This document shows positions 26,143 to 34,149 of a DNA stretch of 59,497 bases, one piece after another; positions within the stretch are counted from its first letter, which is position 1, and each line of letters begins with the position of its first letter. The position numbers and the translations under genes are program-made. This DNA comes from Paenibacillus sp. DMB20 (GTDB lineage Bacteria; Bacillota; Bacilli; Paenibacillales; Paenibacillaceae). Location of the stretch: NCBI RefSeq assembly GCF_000987955.1, contig NZ_LAZU01000013.1:37416-96912 (forward strand), given 5' to 3'. The notes under the pieces are model-generated. The model worked only from the letters and a program-made list of their open reading frames with translations, was not told the origin of the DNA and made no database searches.

Positions 26143-27507
26143 CTAATGAATAAATGAGAGGGTCCGTCCCAGTGGGATTAAGTGGTTTTGGTCGGCCCAT
26201 AAGATGAAATATGGGTACAAGTTGCCTTGAATCACAATGGGATATGGATATCTGACAATGAGTGCCGCCTGATTTCTCATTTCAACGGGCTGGTCTTCAG
26301 AAGGAAATATCAAACAGGCCTCTTGGGATTGCACTATGGCAGGAACGATTCGTGGATTGGATCCATAGGGTTTTAATATGTGGAACGCTTCCGACCTGCA
26401 TACTTCATGAATTCCCTCCTCAGAGGAGATCGCGGATATTTGAAAAAAACCGTCGCTTCCTTCGAAGCGTTCCTCGGTGACTTTTTGCCAGCTTGCCGGA
26501 TAATAGAAGGATACTTTGTAATCGGGATTGAGGTATAAGGCATAAGGATGAACATCATGTGTTCGCGGTGACCATTTCAGTGCTGTGATCCGTCCTGCTT
26601 CAATGGCTTTCATCGGGTGAACAGGGTTTCTTGCATCAACGATCCAAATTTGATCTGCTTGCTCTTGAGTAGTGCATCCCGATAAGTAAGCGATTCGATT
26701 TCCGTCCGGCGACCAACTCACGGGGGTGGCGAAGCAAGTTGAGGACGCCAATGTTTTTTGTTGTCCTCCAACCCTGCTGTCGGTCTGGATTAAAGAAATA
26801 TATCGATTCTCCACCAAATCGGTAGCGCTGTAAGCGATAAGCGAGGAGTCCGGTGACCATTCGGGGAAATAATTTTTAGCCTGCGGTCCGCCTTCAATAG
26901 AGTAGCTTTCACCGGTTGCCAGGTTCACTGTGGTTATCAAGGATATGCTGACTCCTGGCGATGTGTATAGGGCAAACTGTCCGTCGGGTGATAACCTGAC
27001 ATTGTGGAGCGGTCCTTGCGTATTTTGAGTCAATTGCCGTTTGTTCGTGCCATCCCGGTTGATTGCGTACAGCTGAACGTTTCCGGCTTCATCCGGCGTG
27101 GCAAAGAGAAGAGCCGTTCCTGAAGGAAACCATTGGACATCGGCGGCTCCTTCTTGAATAATCGTACTGCTGGCATGGGAGACAATGTTGTAAATCACAA
27201 TGCGTCCGTTTTTCACATAACTCAAGTATTGGCTATCCGGCGACCAACTAAGCAAAGTATAGGGTTCAATTTGATCGATTTGCGCCATTTCCCTACGGGC
27301 TAAACTCATCACGTAAACGATATTGTTTTTTCCGATGAAGGAAAAGTATCTCGTATCCGGTGACCAATAAGGAATCGAAAACTCCTCGCCCAGATTTTGG
27401 GTCAGCTTAAAAATGTGACCCGTTAAAGGCTGATAAAGCCAAATGTCGTAGGAAACTCCCCCATAATTTGAAGTAAAGAGGATAGCTTCACGGTAACGAA
27501 GATCCAT
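26143..27507 (-). CDS. TolB-like beta-propeller protein
   Basis: A 454-residue protein built largely of PD40/WD40-like repeats with the TolB motif WSPD: WSPDTRYFSF, WSPDSQYLSY, LSPDGQFALY, WSPDSSLIAY and WSPDGNRIAY are visible over residues ~48-290. The C-terminal ~150 residues are a different domain. No signal peptide is seen, so it is predicted cytoplasmic, which is unusual for TolB relatives. GGAGGGTGA precedes the ATG. Function unknown; binding of a partner or ligand is the usual role of such propellers. Confidence 0.8.
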   Translation of the reverse strand: MDLRYREAILFTSNYGGVSYDIWLYQPLTGHIFKLTQNLGEEFSIPYWSPDTRYFSFIGKNNIVYVMSLARREMAQIDQIEPYTLLSWSPDSQYLSYVKNGRIVIYNIVSHASSTIIQEGAADVQWFPSGTALLFATPDEAGNVQLYAINRDGTNKRQLTQNTQGPLHNVRLSPDGQFALYTSPGVSISLITTVNLATGESYSIEGGPQAKNYFPEWSPDSSLIAYSATDLVENRYISLIQTDSRVGGQQKTLASSTCFATPVSWSPDGNRIAYLSGCTTQEQADQIWIVDARNPVHPMKAIEAGRITALKWSPRTHDVHPYALYLNPDYKVSFYYPASWQKVTEERFEGSDGFFQISAISSEEGIHEVCRSEAFHILKPYGSNPRIVPAIVQSQEACLIFPSEDQPVEMRNQAALIVRYPYPIVIQGNLYPYFILWADQNHLIPLGRTLSFIH

Positions 27508-27879
27508 GTTTCATTTCACCCTCCACGTTTAATCTCCTTACAGTGTATTCAAGAGAAGCAGATAGGCGAATGCCGGGAACATGGCCTTGCTTTAGCGAGG
27601 AAGGCAGGATCAATTCGACTTGTCCAGATTAATTTACCAGAGCTTGATCAAAAAGGCGTACAACTCTTCATGCACGTCGTCTTTTCGCGAACAAGTATAG
27701 ATTCTTTAAACTAAAATCGGCTTTCTCCTTTAACGAAGGGGAGGCCGATTTGTTATTTCCCGCTGTCTAAATACCAAAACCAAACCATCAATGGATTCTG
27801 ATGCCTAATATAAAGAATAAATTCCTTTTTTAGGGGGGATATATAATTATCTATTATAAGATGACTAGGAGGCAGGGTT

Positions 27880-27899
27880 ATGGTTTTATTTAAAACCAT
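27880..27899. repeat. 20-base perfect palindrome over a start codon
   Basis: ATGGTTTTAT is followed by its exact complement ATAAAACCAT with the centre at 27889/27890, and then a T run. It directly follows AGGAGGCAGGGTT and covers the ATG of a nine-codon frame ending in TAA. As RNA it would hide the start codon or act as a weak terminator. Confidence 0.55.
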
Positions 27900-27951
27900 G
27901 TTTTTATAACAATCAAAGTATAAGAAGCATTTCGTAAATGCATCCTGTTAA

Positions 27952-28125
27952 GGTAGACCGGACGAAGGCGAGGCCGAAGGTAAGCATTATCGGGGAGTTT
28001 TGGGCGATGACGACGGAGGGAGACGGCATCGATCAACTGCAGCGGTTTCTGGAAAATGAAGGGGCCGAGGTAGAAGTTCAATCGGTTACGGCCTGGATTC
28101 TCATTCGGGCTGGCGTTACGATACC
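27952..28125 (+). pseudogene. Internal fragment duplicated from the dehydratase-like gene at 37.6 kb
   Basis: About 170 bases nearly identical to 38378-38560. Both encode VDRTKARPKVSIIGEFWAMT and EGAEVEVQSVTAWIL, differing by GDGIDQ here versus GDGNYQ there, with small indels near the end. Neither the 5' nor the 3' part of the gene is present here. Together the copies bracket about 10 kb containing the spoVA cluster. Confidence 0.85.
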
Positions 28126-28211
28126 CGCTCCATCTTCATGAAATAGGGAAAGGGCATGTTCAGGCTCTGTGTCACTTCCCGCCAAATTAGCATTCAAAGG
28201 AGGGGAATCCG

Positions 28212-29805
28212 ATGTTTCAGAGAATTAAAAATGCCACTATTCTCGTTTTATGTCTAAGTTTGCTTGTTAGTGCTGGTTGCAGTAGGACGGAAACCGGCGA
28301 ACGGACAACTCAAATGAAGACCAAGCCAAATATCACGTCAAATCAATCTGCCAAACCTGTCGTATTGATCATGATTGATTCTTTAATGGACAAGTCCCTC
28401 CATAAAGCGATTCAAGCCGGCCGTGCACCCGCATTAAAGCATTTGCTCAATAACGGGCAATATTTTGAGAAAGTCGTGAGTTCTTTTCCCGCGATGTCCG
28501 TAACGATTGACAGCTCATTATTAACAGGGACGTATGCAGACCAGCATCATGTGCCTGGACTTGTTTGGTATAGCGATAAAGAAAACCGCATGATTTACTA
28601 TGGCAACGGTGCCAAGGAATCGCTTAAAATTGATCAACTTCAAGTATTAATGGATGCGGTTTATCAGTTGAATCAAGTTCAATTGAACAAAAAAACGAAA
28701 ACGATACATGAAGAATTAGCCGAGAAAGGAAAAGTTTCCGCATCGGTCAATGCCATCGTTTTTAGAGGGAATACGAAACATACCTTAAATGTGCCGCGAT
28801 GGATAGCTTACAGTACGCGGTTGCCTGAACACGTCAACGTAACGGGACCAAAATGGTTATCGTATGCGGCGCTTGCGCAGCAAGACCCAAAAAAACGACC
28901 GGAATACTCGAGTTTGGAAAAAATTCGGCATGAATAACGATTTTTCCGCCCAAGAGCTCGCATATCTTATTAAACAAAATAAGCTTCCGAACGTAACCAT
29001 TGCTTATTTTCCGGAAAATGATAACACCCTCCATAGAAAAGGCCCTACAGAGTTGGAAGGTATCGAAAAAGCCGATCAAGCGCTTCAGGAGGTGCTTAAC
29101 GCTTACGGTTCATGGGAGCAAGCATTGAAGAAAGCGGTATGGATCGTCATGGGAGACAGTGGACAAAGCTATGTATACGATGATCGCGAAAGATCCATTG
29201 TTGATTTACGGCAATTGTTGAACCGTTACCGCATAGCAAAAATAAATCAACCCATAGGGACCGAGGATCAAATCGTGATATCCGCAAATGAACGAATGGC
29301 CTATGTGTATGCATTAGATTCAAAAATTAAATTATCCGACATTGTGAAGCTTTTGAAAAAAGAGGAAAAGCTCGATATCATCGCTATAAGAGATGGAAAA
29401 AATATTAATGTTACTAAAGGGAAAAGCGATAAAGTTTTTTCTTATTGTCCTGGCGGAAAATATGTGGATGAATATGGTCAATCGTGGTCGTTATCAGGCG
29501 CCCCCGAACTTGCGGATATTACGATTACGAGCAATCGGATCAAGTATGGAAAGTATCCTGACGTACTTGCGAGATTATACGGAGCTATGCATTCTCATGA
29601 GGGAAGATATGTTGCCGTTACGGTACAACCTGGTCATGAAATCATTGGCGAAAGTTCCCCGACCCACGTCGGCGGGGGCGCCCACGGTTCGTTGCATGAA
29701 TTGGATTCCCTCGTTCCATTAATCGTATCCGGAACGAATAGCCGGCCGAAGACTCTACGAATAATCGATATTAAAGACTGGGTTCTGAAGTTGGCAGATG
29801 AATGA
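28212..29805 (+). pseudogene. Alkaline-phosphatase-superfamily (phosphodiesterase type) lipoprotein, frameshifted
   Basis: A 530-residue secreted lipoprotein when one base is removed. The signal ends in lipobox VSAGC (Cys23). The nucleotide pyrophosphatase/phosphodiesterase core follows: metal Asp in VVLIMIDSLMD, the SSFPAMSVTIDSSLLTG nucleophile region, YFPENDNTLHRKGP with Asp and His, and GGGAHGSLHE near the end. The usual DH pair in the late metal motif is replaced by GDSGQS. GGAGGGG precedes the ATG. The seven A at 28889-28895 should be six to join the frames (PKNDRNTRVW). A terminator follows at 29825. Confidence 0.8.
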
Positions 29806-29824
29806 ATCCAGAGGATAAATTGAA

Positions 29825-29853
29825 GCAGCCGGTATTCGGCTGCTTATTTGTTT
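29825..29853 (+). terminator. Terminator after the lipoprotein gene
   Basis: Stem GCAGCCG (29825-29831) and CGGCTGC (29837-29843), followed by a T-rich tract. Confidence 0.7.
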
Positions 29854-29933
29854 CCCTTTATAAATGTCATCTCTGCGGTGAAAATCAAAATAAAGAAAAT
29901 GCCTACCTTTGATTTTATTCAAAGATCAACTAA

Positions 29934-30059
29934 TTATCTCCAGTTTAATCTACGTCTTCGGGTGATACCAAGGGCAGCAGCACCAACTCCTAAAGCTAAT
30001 AAAGAAATGATCGTTTTACGATTATTCATTCTCCCGAGAATGGACGTCATCCATTGCAT
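29934..30059 (-). CDS. Small DUF3918/YrzQ-like protein
   Basis: A 41-residue reading frame with GAGGTGGTGAG just upstream of ATG 30059. The sequence has a short hydrophobic segment with SLLALGVGAAALGITRRRR, very like the small sporulating-Bacillota YrzQ/DUF3918 proteins (alanine/glycine-rich segment followed by arginines). It lies downstream of the DUF1657 gene on the same strand and may be part of the same spore-related group. Function unknown. Confidence 0.6.
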   Translation of the reverse strand: MQWMTSILGRMNNRKTIISLLALGVGAAALGITRRRRLNWR

Positions 30060-30152
30060 ATATGCTCACCACCTCTTGATGAATTGGATCAAGCCGATTT
30101 CCCCAATCCGTAAGATGGGAAATCGGCTGAAAACGTATCAGGGGCGAATTCA

Positions 30153-30359
30153 TTAAAAGCCTTTATATTGGGGCTCTTCGTTTTCCAATTGTTGAACGCG
30201 GCCTTGCACTTGCTGAACGATTTGGTCCGTTTGCTGCGCTGCATTTGTAAAAAGCGTTTTAGCTTCTTGATTTTGAGTTGATAATGCAAATTGTTCAAGG
30301 CTCGCTTGCGCGCTTTTCAAAGAAGCGAGGCAAGTTTTAACTTGGGACGCAACTGTCAC
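30153..30359 (-). CDS. DUF1657 protein, spore-associated
   Basis: A 68-residue helical protein starting with GTG at 30359, eight bases after a perfect AGGAGGTGAT. The pattern QVKTCLASLKSAQASLEQFALSTQNQEAKTLF is DUF1657. The same domain forms the C-terminus of the DUF421 protein encoded divergently at 31163. In Bacillus spoVA2mob operons a stand-alone DUF1657 gene occurs alongside spoVAC-AD-AEb and a DUF421/DUF1657 protein, which supports a role in the spore inner membrane. Hairpin AGCCGATTTCCC with its complement (30092-30128) follows. Confidence 0.85.
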   Translation of the reverse strand: MTVASQVKTCLASLKSAQASLEQFALSTQNQEAKTLFTNAAQQTDQIVQQVQGRVQQLENEEPQYKGF

Positions 30360-30840
30360 CGATATCACCTCCTTTCAAGGAGTTAGCTATAGTTTCATGC
30401 GTAAAATGATCAAATGCAGTTCCTTTTTTTGTAGCGGAAAAAAAGATTTCATTATAAAGAAAGCATTTTGTAAACTTCTTCAATACTTGGCACTCATATT
30501 GAGCAGATTGAAACAAGTCCAAATAACTCTTCTCGTTTCGTATATATTCTCCATCATCATACCAATTCATGAATCGGTTATTCCATTTCCTTCGATCACA
30601 TAGATACGGCTCCATGACAATCACTTTTCCGCCCGGTTTCAAGATCCTTTCGAATTCAAGCAGATACCCCCTGATTTGCTCGTCATCGATATGATGAAGA
30701 ACGGCTAAAATGAAAATATAGTCAATTGAATCATTTTGGGCTGGAATGCGATTTTTCTTTAGTTTTCCAAATGGAAATGGTTTTTTTATATGTTCATGGA
30801 TATATATTTTTGTGTGAACCACTTCGGACGAACAAACCAA
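30337..30840 (-). pseudogene. Class I SAM methyltransferase lacking its N-terminus
   Basis: The frame carries the post-I motifs of class I methyltransferases (IDYIFILAVLHHIDDEQIRGYL, ILKPGGKVIVMEPYL) but the glycine-rich SAM-binding motif I is absent, and no good start codon is found: upstream the frame reaches a TGA within a few codons. Its 5' part has been deleted. At the end it runs into the ribosome site of the DUF1657 gene; if one A were removed from the A7 run near 30430 it would stop before that site, near 30389. Confidence 0.65.
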
Positions 30841-30900
30841 TGATACATTCGTGGAGATAAAGGCACCTATTCACCACCTTTGATTTTATGTAACAAAAAG

Positions 30901-31020
30901 TAATATAACTCAGTTACCGGGTAAACATTCAAGGAATAAATTAGCTTTACCCATATTCACTACATTTACGGCCATAATAATGTAACTCAATTTTCCCAAC
31001 GACATTCAAGGGAAAAATTA
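30901..31020. repeat. Two 43-base imperfect direct repeats
   Basis: Copies at 30901-30943 and 30978-31020, 77 bases apart. Both begin TAATRTAACTCA and share ACATTCAAGG followed by an A/T-rich ATTA end. They lie between the divergent methyltransferase remnant and the 2Duf-like gene and may be operator or promoter duplications. Confidence 0.6.
30951..30979 (+). promoter_or_regulatory. Candidate forespore (sigma-G/F type) promoter
   Basis: CCATA (30951-30955), a 17-base spacer and CATAATA (30973-30979) resemble the sigma-G consensus (GNATR, CATNNTA). It would drive the 2Duf-spoVAC-spoVAD-spoVAE cluster in the forespore, as is known for spoVA operons. Single-site sequence matches of this kind are weak on their own. 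Confidence 0.4.
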
Positions 31021-31162
31021 TATGAACATACAAAATTTACTTTATCAATAGCCCAGAAAAACGTTTTCCTTTTACGGAAAACAATTATAAGTTTGATGTC
31101 CGTCTTTTGGACAAATAATTTAATTTGTTCAGAAATAATGTTGACTGGAGGAGGATCAAACT

Positions 31163-32023
31163 GTGCCGGAATGGTTAGGAATTGCCTTTCGTACATTATT
31201 GGCCATAGCCGTCCTTTTCTTGATGACGAAATTGTTGGGAAAAAGGCAAATTTCCCAGCTTTCGTTCTTCGAGTACATTACAGGAATTACAATCGGCAGC
31301 TTAGCAGCGTACATTTCGTTGGATTTGGAAGCAAATTGGTATCTTGGAATAATTTCTTTGGGGGTTTGGGTTGCGGTATCTGTCGGCATTGAATTTTTAC
31401 AGATGAAAAGCAAAAAGGCCAGGGACTTTATAGACGGCAGAGCTACGGTGCTCATTAAAGACGGTAAAGTATTAGAAGATAATCTGAAGAAAGAACGTCT
31501 CAGTACCGACGAATTGATCGAGCAACTCAGAAGCAGAAATGTCTTTAAAGTGGCGGATGTTGAATTTGCGGTAATGGAGCCAAGCGGCGATATCAATGTG
31601 TTGCTCACTAGAGAAAATCAACCGTTGGCGCCAAATCATCTTGGCATTAAAGTCGGAGCTGAACAAGAACCGCAAACCGTAATCATGGATGGCAAGATCA
31701 TGGATGAACCTCTGGCAACAATCGGATTAAACAGGGAATGGTTAAATACCGAACTGGAAAAGTTAGGAATTGCCGTCGAGAATGTATATCTTGGTCAAGT
31801 GGATTCTTACGGGCAATTTTATGTCGACTTGTTTGACGATCAGATTAAAGTTCCGGAGCCTCAAGTCAAGGCGACAGTATATGCTACTTTGAAAAAATGC
31901 GAAGCAGATCTAGAGCTGTTCGGCTTGTCGACAAAAAACAAAGAGGCTAAAGAAATGTACGAGCAGTGCGCAAAACAACTGCAATCCGTTATTTCTGAAG
32001 TAAAGCCGTCCTTGCACAATTGA
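31163..32023 (+). CDS. 2Duf-like spore membrane protein (DUF421 plus DUF1657)
   Basis: A 286-residue protein. Residues 1-~80 contain three hydrophobic helices of the DUF421/YetF family (LLGKRQISQLSFFEYITGI), followed by the soluble DUF421 domain to ~225. The C-terminal ~55 residues (QVKATVYATLKKCEADLELF, LSTKNKEAKEMY) are a DUF1657 domain. This pairing is that of the 2Duf protein of spoVA2mob operons, which raises wet-heat resistance of spores by making the inner membrane less permeable. GTG start at 31163 with GGAGGAGG upstream. Followed directly by spoVAC. Confidence 0.85.
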   Translation: MPEWLGIAFRTLLAIAVLFLMTKLLGKRQISQLSFFEYITGITIGSLAAYISLDLEANWYLGIISLGVWVAVSVGIEFLQMKSKKARDFIDGRATVLIKDGKVLEDNLKKERLSTDELIEQLRSRNVFKVADVEFAVMEPSGDINVLLTRENQPLAPNHLGIKVGAEQEPQTVIMDGKIMDEPLATIGLNREWLNTELEKLGIAVENVYLGQVDSYGQFYVDLFDDQIKVPEPQVKATVYATLKKCEADLELFGLSTKNKEAKEMYEQCAKQLQSVISEVKPSLHN

Positions 32024-32055
32024 AATGAATCCCATAAGGGGGTAGTTGAGATATT

Positions 32056-32517
32056 ATGTCAAATGATAAAAATAAAGAGCTGACTCCGGTACAGCAGGAA
32101 TATCAAGAACTTGCTAAGAAAAGAGAGCCAGCCAGACCGATTTTTCAAAACTGCATACGGGCTTTTATTTCCGGCGGCACGATCTGTTTAATTGGACAGG
32201 CTATACAGGAAATGTTCGTTCATTGGGCCGGATTTAGCGAGAAAGAGGCCAGTGACCCAACTGTTGCCGTAATGATTTTAATCTCAGTTATTCTTACTTG
32301 CATGGGCGTATACGACAAAATCGCGCAGTGGGCAGGAGCCGGTTCTGCCGTACCCGTTACAGGGTTCGCCAATACGATGGCTTCCGCAGCAATTGAACAT
32401 CGAAGCGAAGGAATGGTTCTTGGGGTTGGAGGAAAAATGTTTAAGCTTTCCGGTCCTGTCATTGTATTCGGTGTAGTGGCGGCTTTTTTTAATCGGAGTC
32501 CTGCATTTGATTTTTAA
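32056..32517 (+). CDS. spoVAC: Stage V sporulation protein AC
   Basis: A 153-residue membrane protein, the normal SpoVAC length, with four helices and the conserved region GAGSAVPVTGFANTMASAAIEH. SpoVAC is part of the inner-membrane channel that moves dipicolinic acid into the forespore and releases it at germination; it behaves as a mechanosensitive channel. Followed by spoVAD and spoVAE in the canonical order. Confidence 0.95.
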   Translation: MSNDKNKELTPVQQEYQELAKKREPARPIFQNCIRAFISGGTICLIGQAIQEMFVHWAGFSEKEASDPTVAVMILISVILTCMGVYDKIAQWAGAGSAVPVTGFANTMASAAIEHRSEGMVLGVGGKMFKLSGPVIVFGVVAAFFNRSPAFDF

Positions 32518-32544
32518 TCCCGGCGCTGTGGGGGGATCTTAAAT

Positions 32545-33564
32545 ATGCTGAAAGGTCATCAAAGCTGGATTTTCGAAAACCGCCCATCCATACTCGGCAC
32601 CGCGACCGTCGTCGGTCCGTTCGAAGGACAAGGGCCGTTAGCCGAAGATTTCGATATCATTCACGGGGATTTGTACTTGGGACAAGATAGTTGGGAAAAA
32701 GCGGAACGAACCTTGTTGGAAGAAGCGGCCAAGCTCGCCATTGAGAATGCGGGATTAACGCAAGAGCAAATCAATTTCTTTCTCGGCGGCGATTTGATGA
32801 ATCAAATTATTAGTTCCAGCTTTGCTGCAAGAACGCTAACGATTCCTTACATCGGCATATTTGGGGCATGCTCAACTTCAATGGAAAGCTTGGCACTAGC
32901 CGCCAATCTTGTCAATTCGCGTTCAGCCCAGTATGCATTGTCCAGTGCATGCAGCCATAACGCGACAGCGGAAAAACAATTTCGGTATCCGACCGAATAC
33001 GGCTCCCAAAAGCCACCAACTGCACAGTTTTCTGTAACCGGAGCAGGAGCTAGCGTTGTTTCGCAGACAGGTAAAGGACCTTATGTTACTTCCGCAACGA
33101 TTGGCCGGGTCATCGATATGGGCATTACGGATCCATTCAATATGGGAGCCGCGATGGCTCCTGCGGCAGTAGACACGATCCAAGCCCATTTCCGTGATTT
33201 TCGGATCGAGCCCGGGCATTACGATCTGATTGTGACAGGCGACCTGTCTAAAGTGGGATATGAAATCGCATGTGACTTATTTGAGAAACATAAAGTGCCA
33301 ATGCATCAAACGGAATATAAAGATTGCGGAATGATGATTTACGATTACGAAAAACAGATGGTACAGGCTGGAGCTAGCGGTTGCGGATGCTCGGCGGTCG
33401 TCACGTATGGCCACCTGCTGAAACGATTGCGCAACAATGAACTAAACCGGATTCTGGTTGTGGCAACCGGAGCGCTGCTTTCACCGATTTCTTACCAGCA
33501 AGGAGAAAGCATTCCCTGTATCGCACATGCTGTTTCGATCGAAAACGAGGTGGGGAAAATATGA
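32545..33564 (+). CDS. spoVAD: Stage V sporulation protein AD
   Basis: A 339-residue thiolase-fold protein that binds dipicolinic acid and acts with SpoVAC and SpoVAE at the spore inner membrane. Family features include the N-terminal [37 protein letters not shown] and the C-terminal [23 protein letters not shown] precedes the ATG. The last codons overlap the spoVAE start (ATGA). Confidence 0.96.
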   Translation: MLKGHQSWIFENRPSILGTATVVGPFEGQGPLAEDFDIIHGDLYLGQDSWEKAERTLLEEAAKLAIENAGLTQEQINFFLGGDLMNQIISSSFAARTLTIPYIGIFGACSTSMESLALAANLVNSRSAQYALSSACSHNATAEKQFRYPTEYGSQKPPTAQFSVTGAGASVVSQTGKGPYVTSATIGRVIDMGITDPFNMGAAMAPAAVDTIQAHFRDFRIEPGHYDLIVTGDLSKVGYEIACDLFEKHKVPMHQTEYKDCGMMIYDYEKQMVQAGASGCGCSAVVTYGHLLKRLRNNELNRILVVATGALLSPISYQQGESIPCIAHAVSIENEVGKI

Positions 33565-33911
33565 TTTTTCTATGGGCGTTCGTGATTGGCGGTGCTATTT
33601 GCGTATTCGGTCAAATATGCTTCGACGTTTTCAAACTGACTCCAGCGCATACCATGACATTACTTGTCGTTCTTGGGGCTGTCGGGGACGGATTGGGTCT
33701 TTACGATCCATTCATCGAATTTGCCGGAGCCGGCGCTTCCGTCCCGATTACAAGCTTCGGCAATTCCCTAGTGCACGGTGCCTTGGAGGAAATAAAAACG
33801 AGCGGCTGGATCGGCATTATAACAGGCATATTCGAAGTCACTAGTGCGGGCATCTCAGCAGCCATTATCTTTTCATTTTTGGCGGCTTTGTTCATTAAGC
33901 CCAAGGGATAA
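33561..33911 (+). CDS. spoVAE: Stage V sporulation protein AE(b)
   Basis: A 116-residue membrane protein with three or four helices and the family signature [19 protein letters not shown]. It completes the minimal spoVAC-AD-AEb channel for calcium-dipicolinate. Its ATG overlaps the spoVAD stop. A terminator follows at 33944. Confidence 0.94.
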   Translation: MIFLWAFVIGGAICVFGQICFDVFKLTPAHTMTLLVVLGAVGDGLGLYDPFIEFAGAGASVPITSFGNSLVHGALEEIKTSGWIGIITGIFEVTSAGISAAIIFSFLAALFIKPKG

Positions 33912-33943
33912 ATCGGTATGTATAATATATTACTCGATACGAT

Positions 33944-33984
33944 AACTCCCATCTTAGCAACAGGCCAAGATGGGGGTTATTTGA
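33944..33984 (+). terminator. Terminator of the spoVA cluster
   Basis: AACTCCCATCTT pairs with AAGATGGGGGTT around an 11-base loop, followed by ATTTG. It closes the spore cluster. Confidence 0.7.
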
Positions 33985-34149
33985 ATTCAGACATTTGATT
34001 GTGTTTCTAAAACAATAAAACCGTACTCCTGCTTGCAGCAATTTCTAATGTCTAACCTCCTTGCCCAAAGGATTAGGGTACTTTTGTATAGAATGACAAA
34101 TCTTTACACAAGATACTGTAATAGATTTTTTGGAAAAAGGAGAGTAGGG

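Larger units (their letters stand above)
27508..28211. other. Intergenic stretch with terminator, palindrome and gene fragment
   Basis: Contains a hairpin AAATCGGC...GCCGATTT at about 27712-27752, an AT-rich promoter-like stretch near 27840-27860, AGGAGG with a nine-codon frame containing the 20-base palindrome 27880-27899, and the dehydratase fragment at 27952-28125. Confidence 0.6.

Noticed and set aside
30092..30128. 12-base hairpin after the DUF1657 gene as terminator
   Set aside because: The stem is good but neither strand has a T tract after it, so it is mentioned only as a hairpin.
34033..34149. N-terminal extension of the activase gene
   Set aside because: The extension has no match to the family and AAAGGAGAG sits directly before the ATG at 34150.
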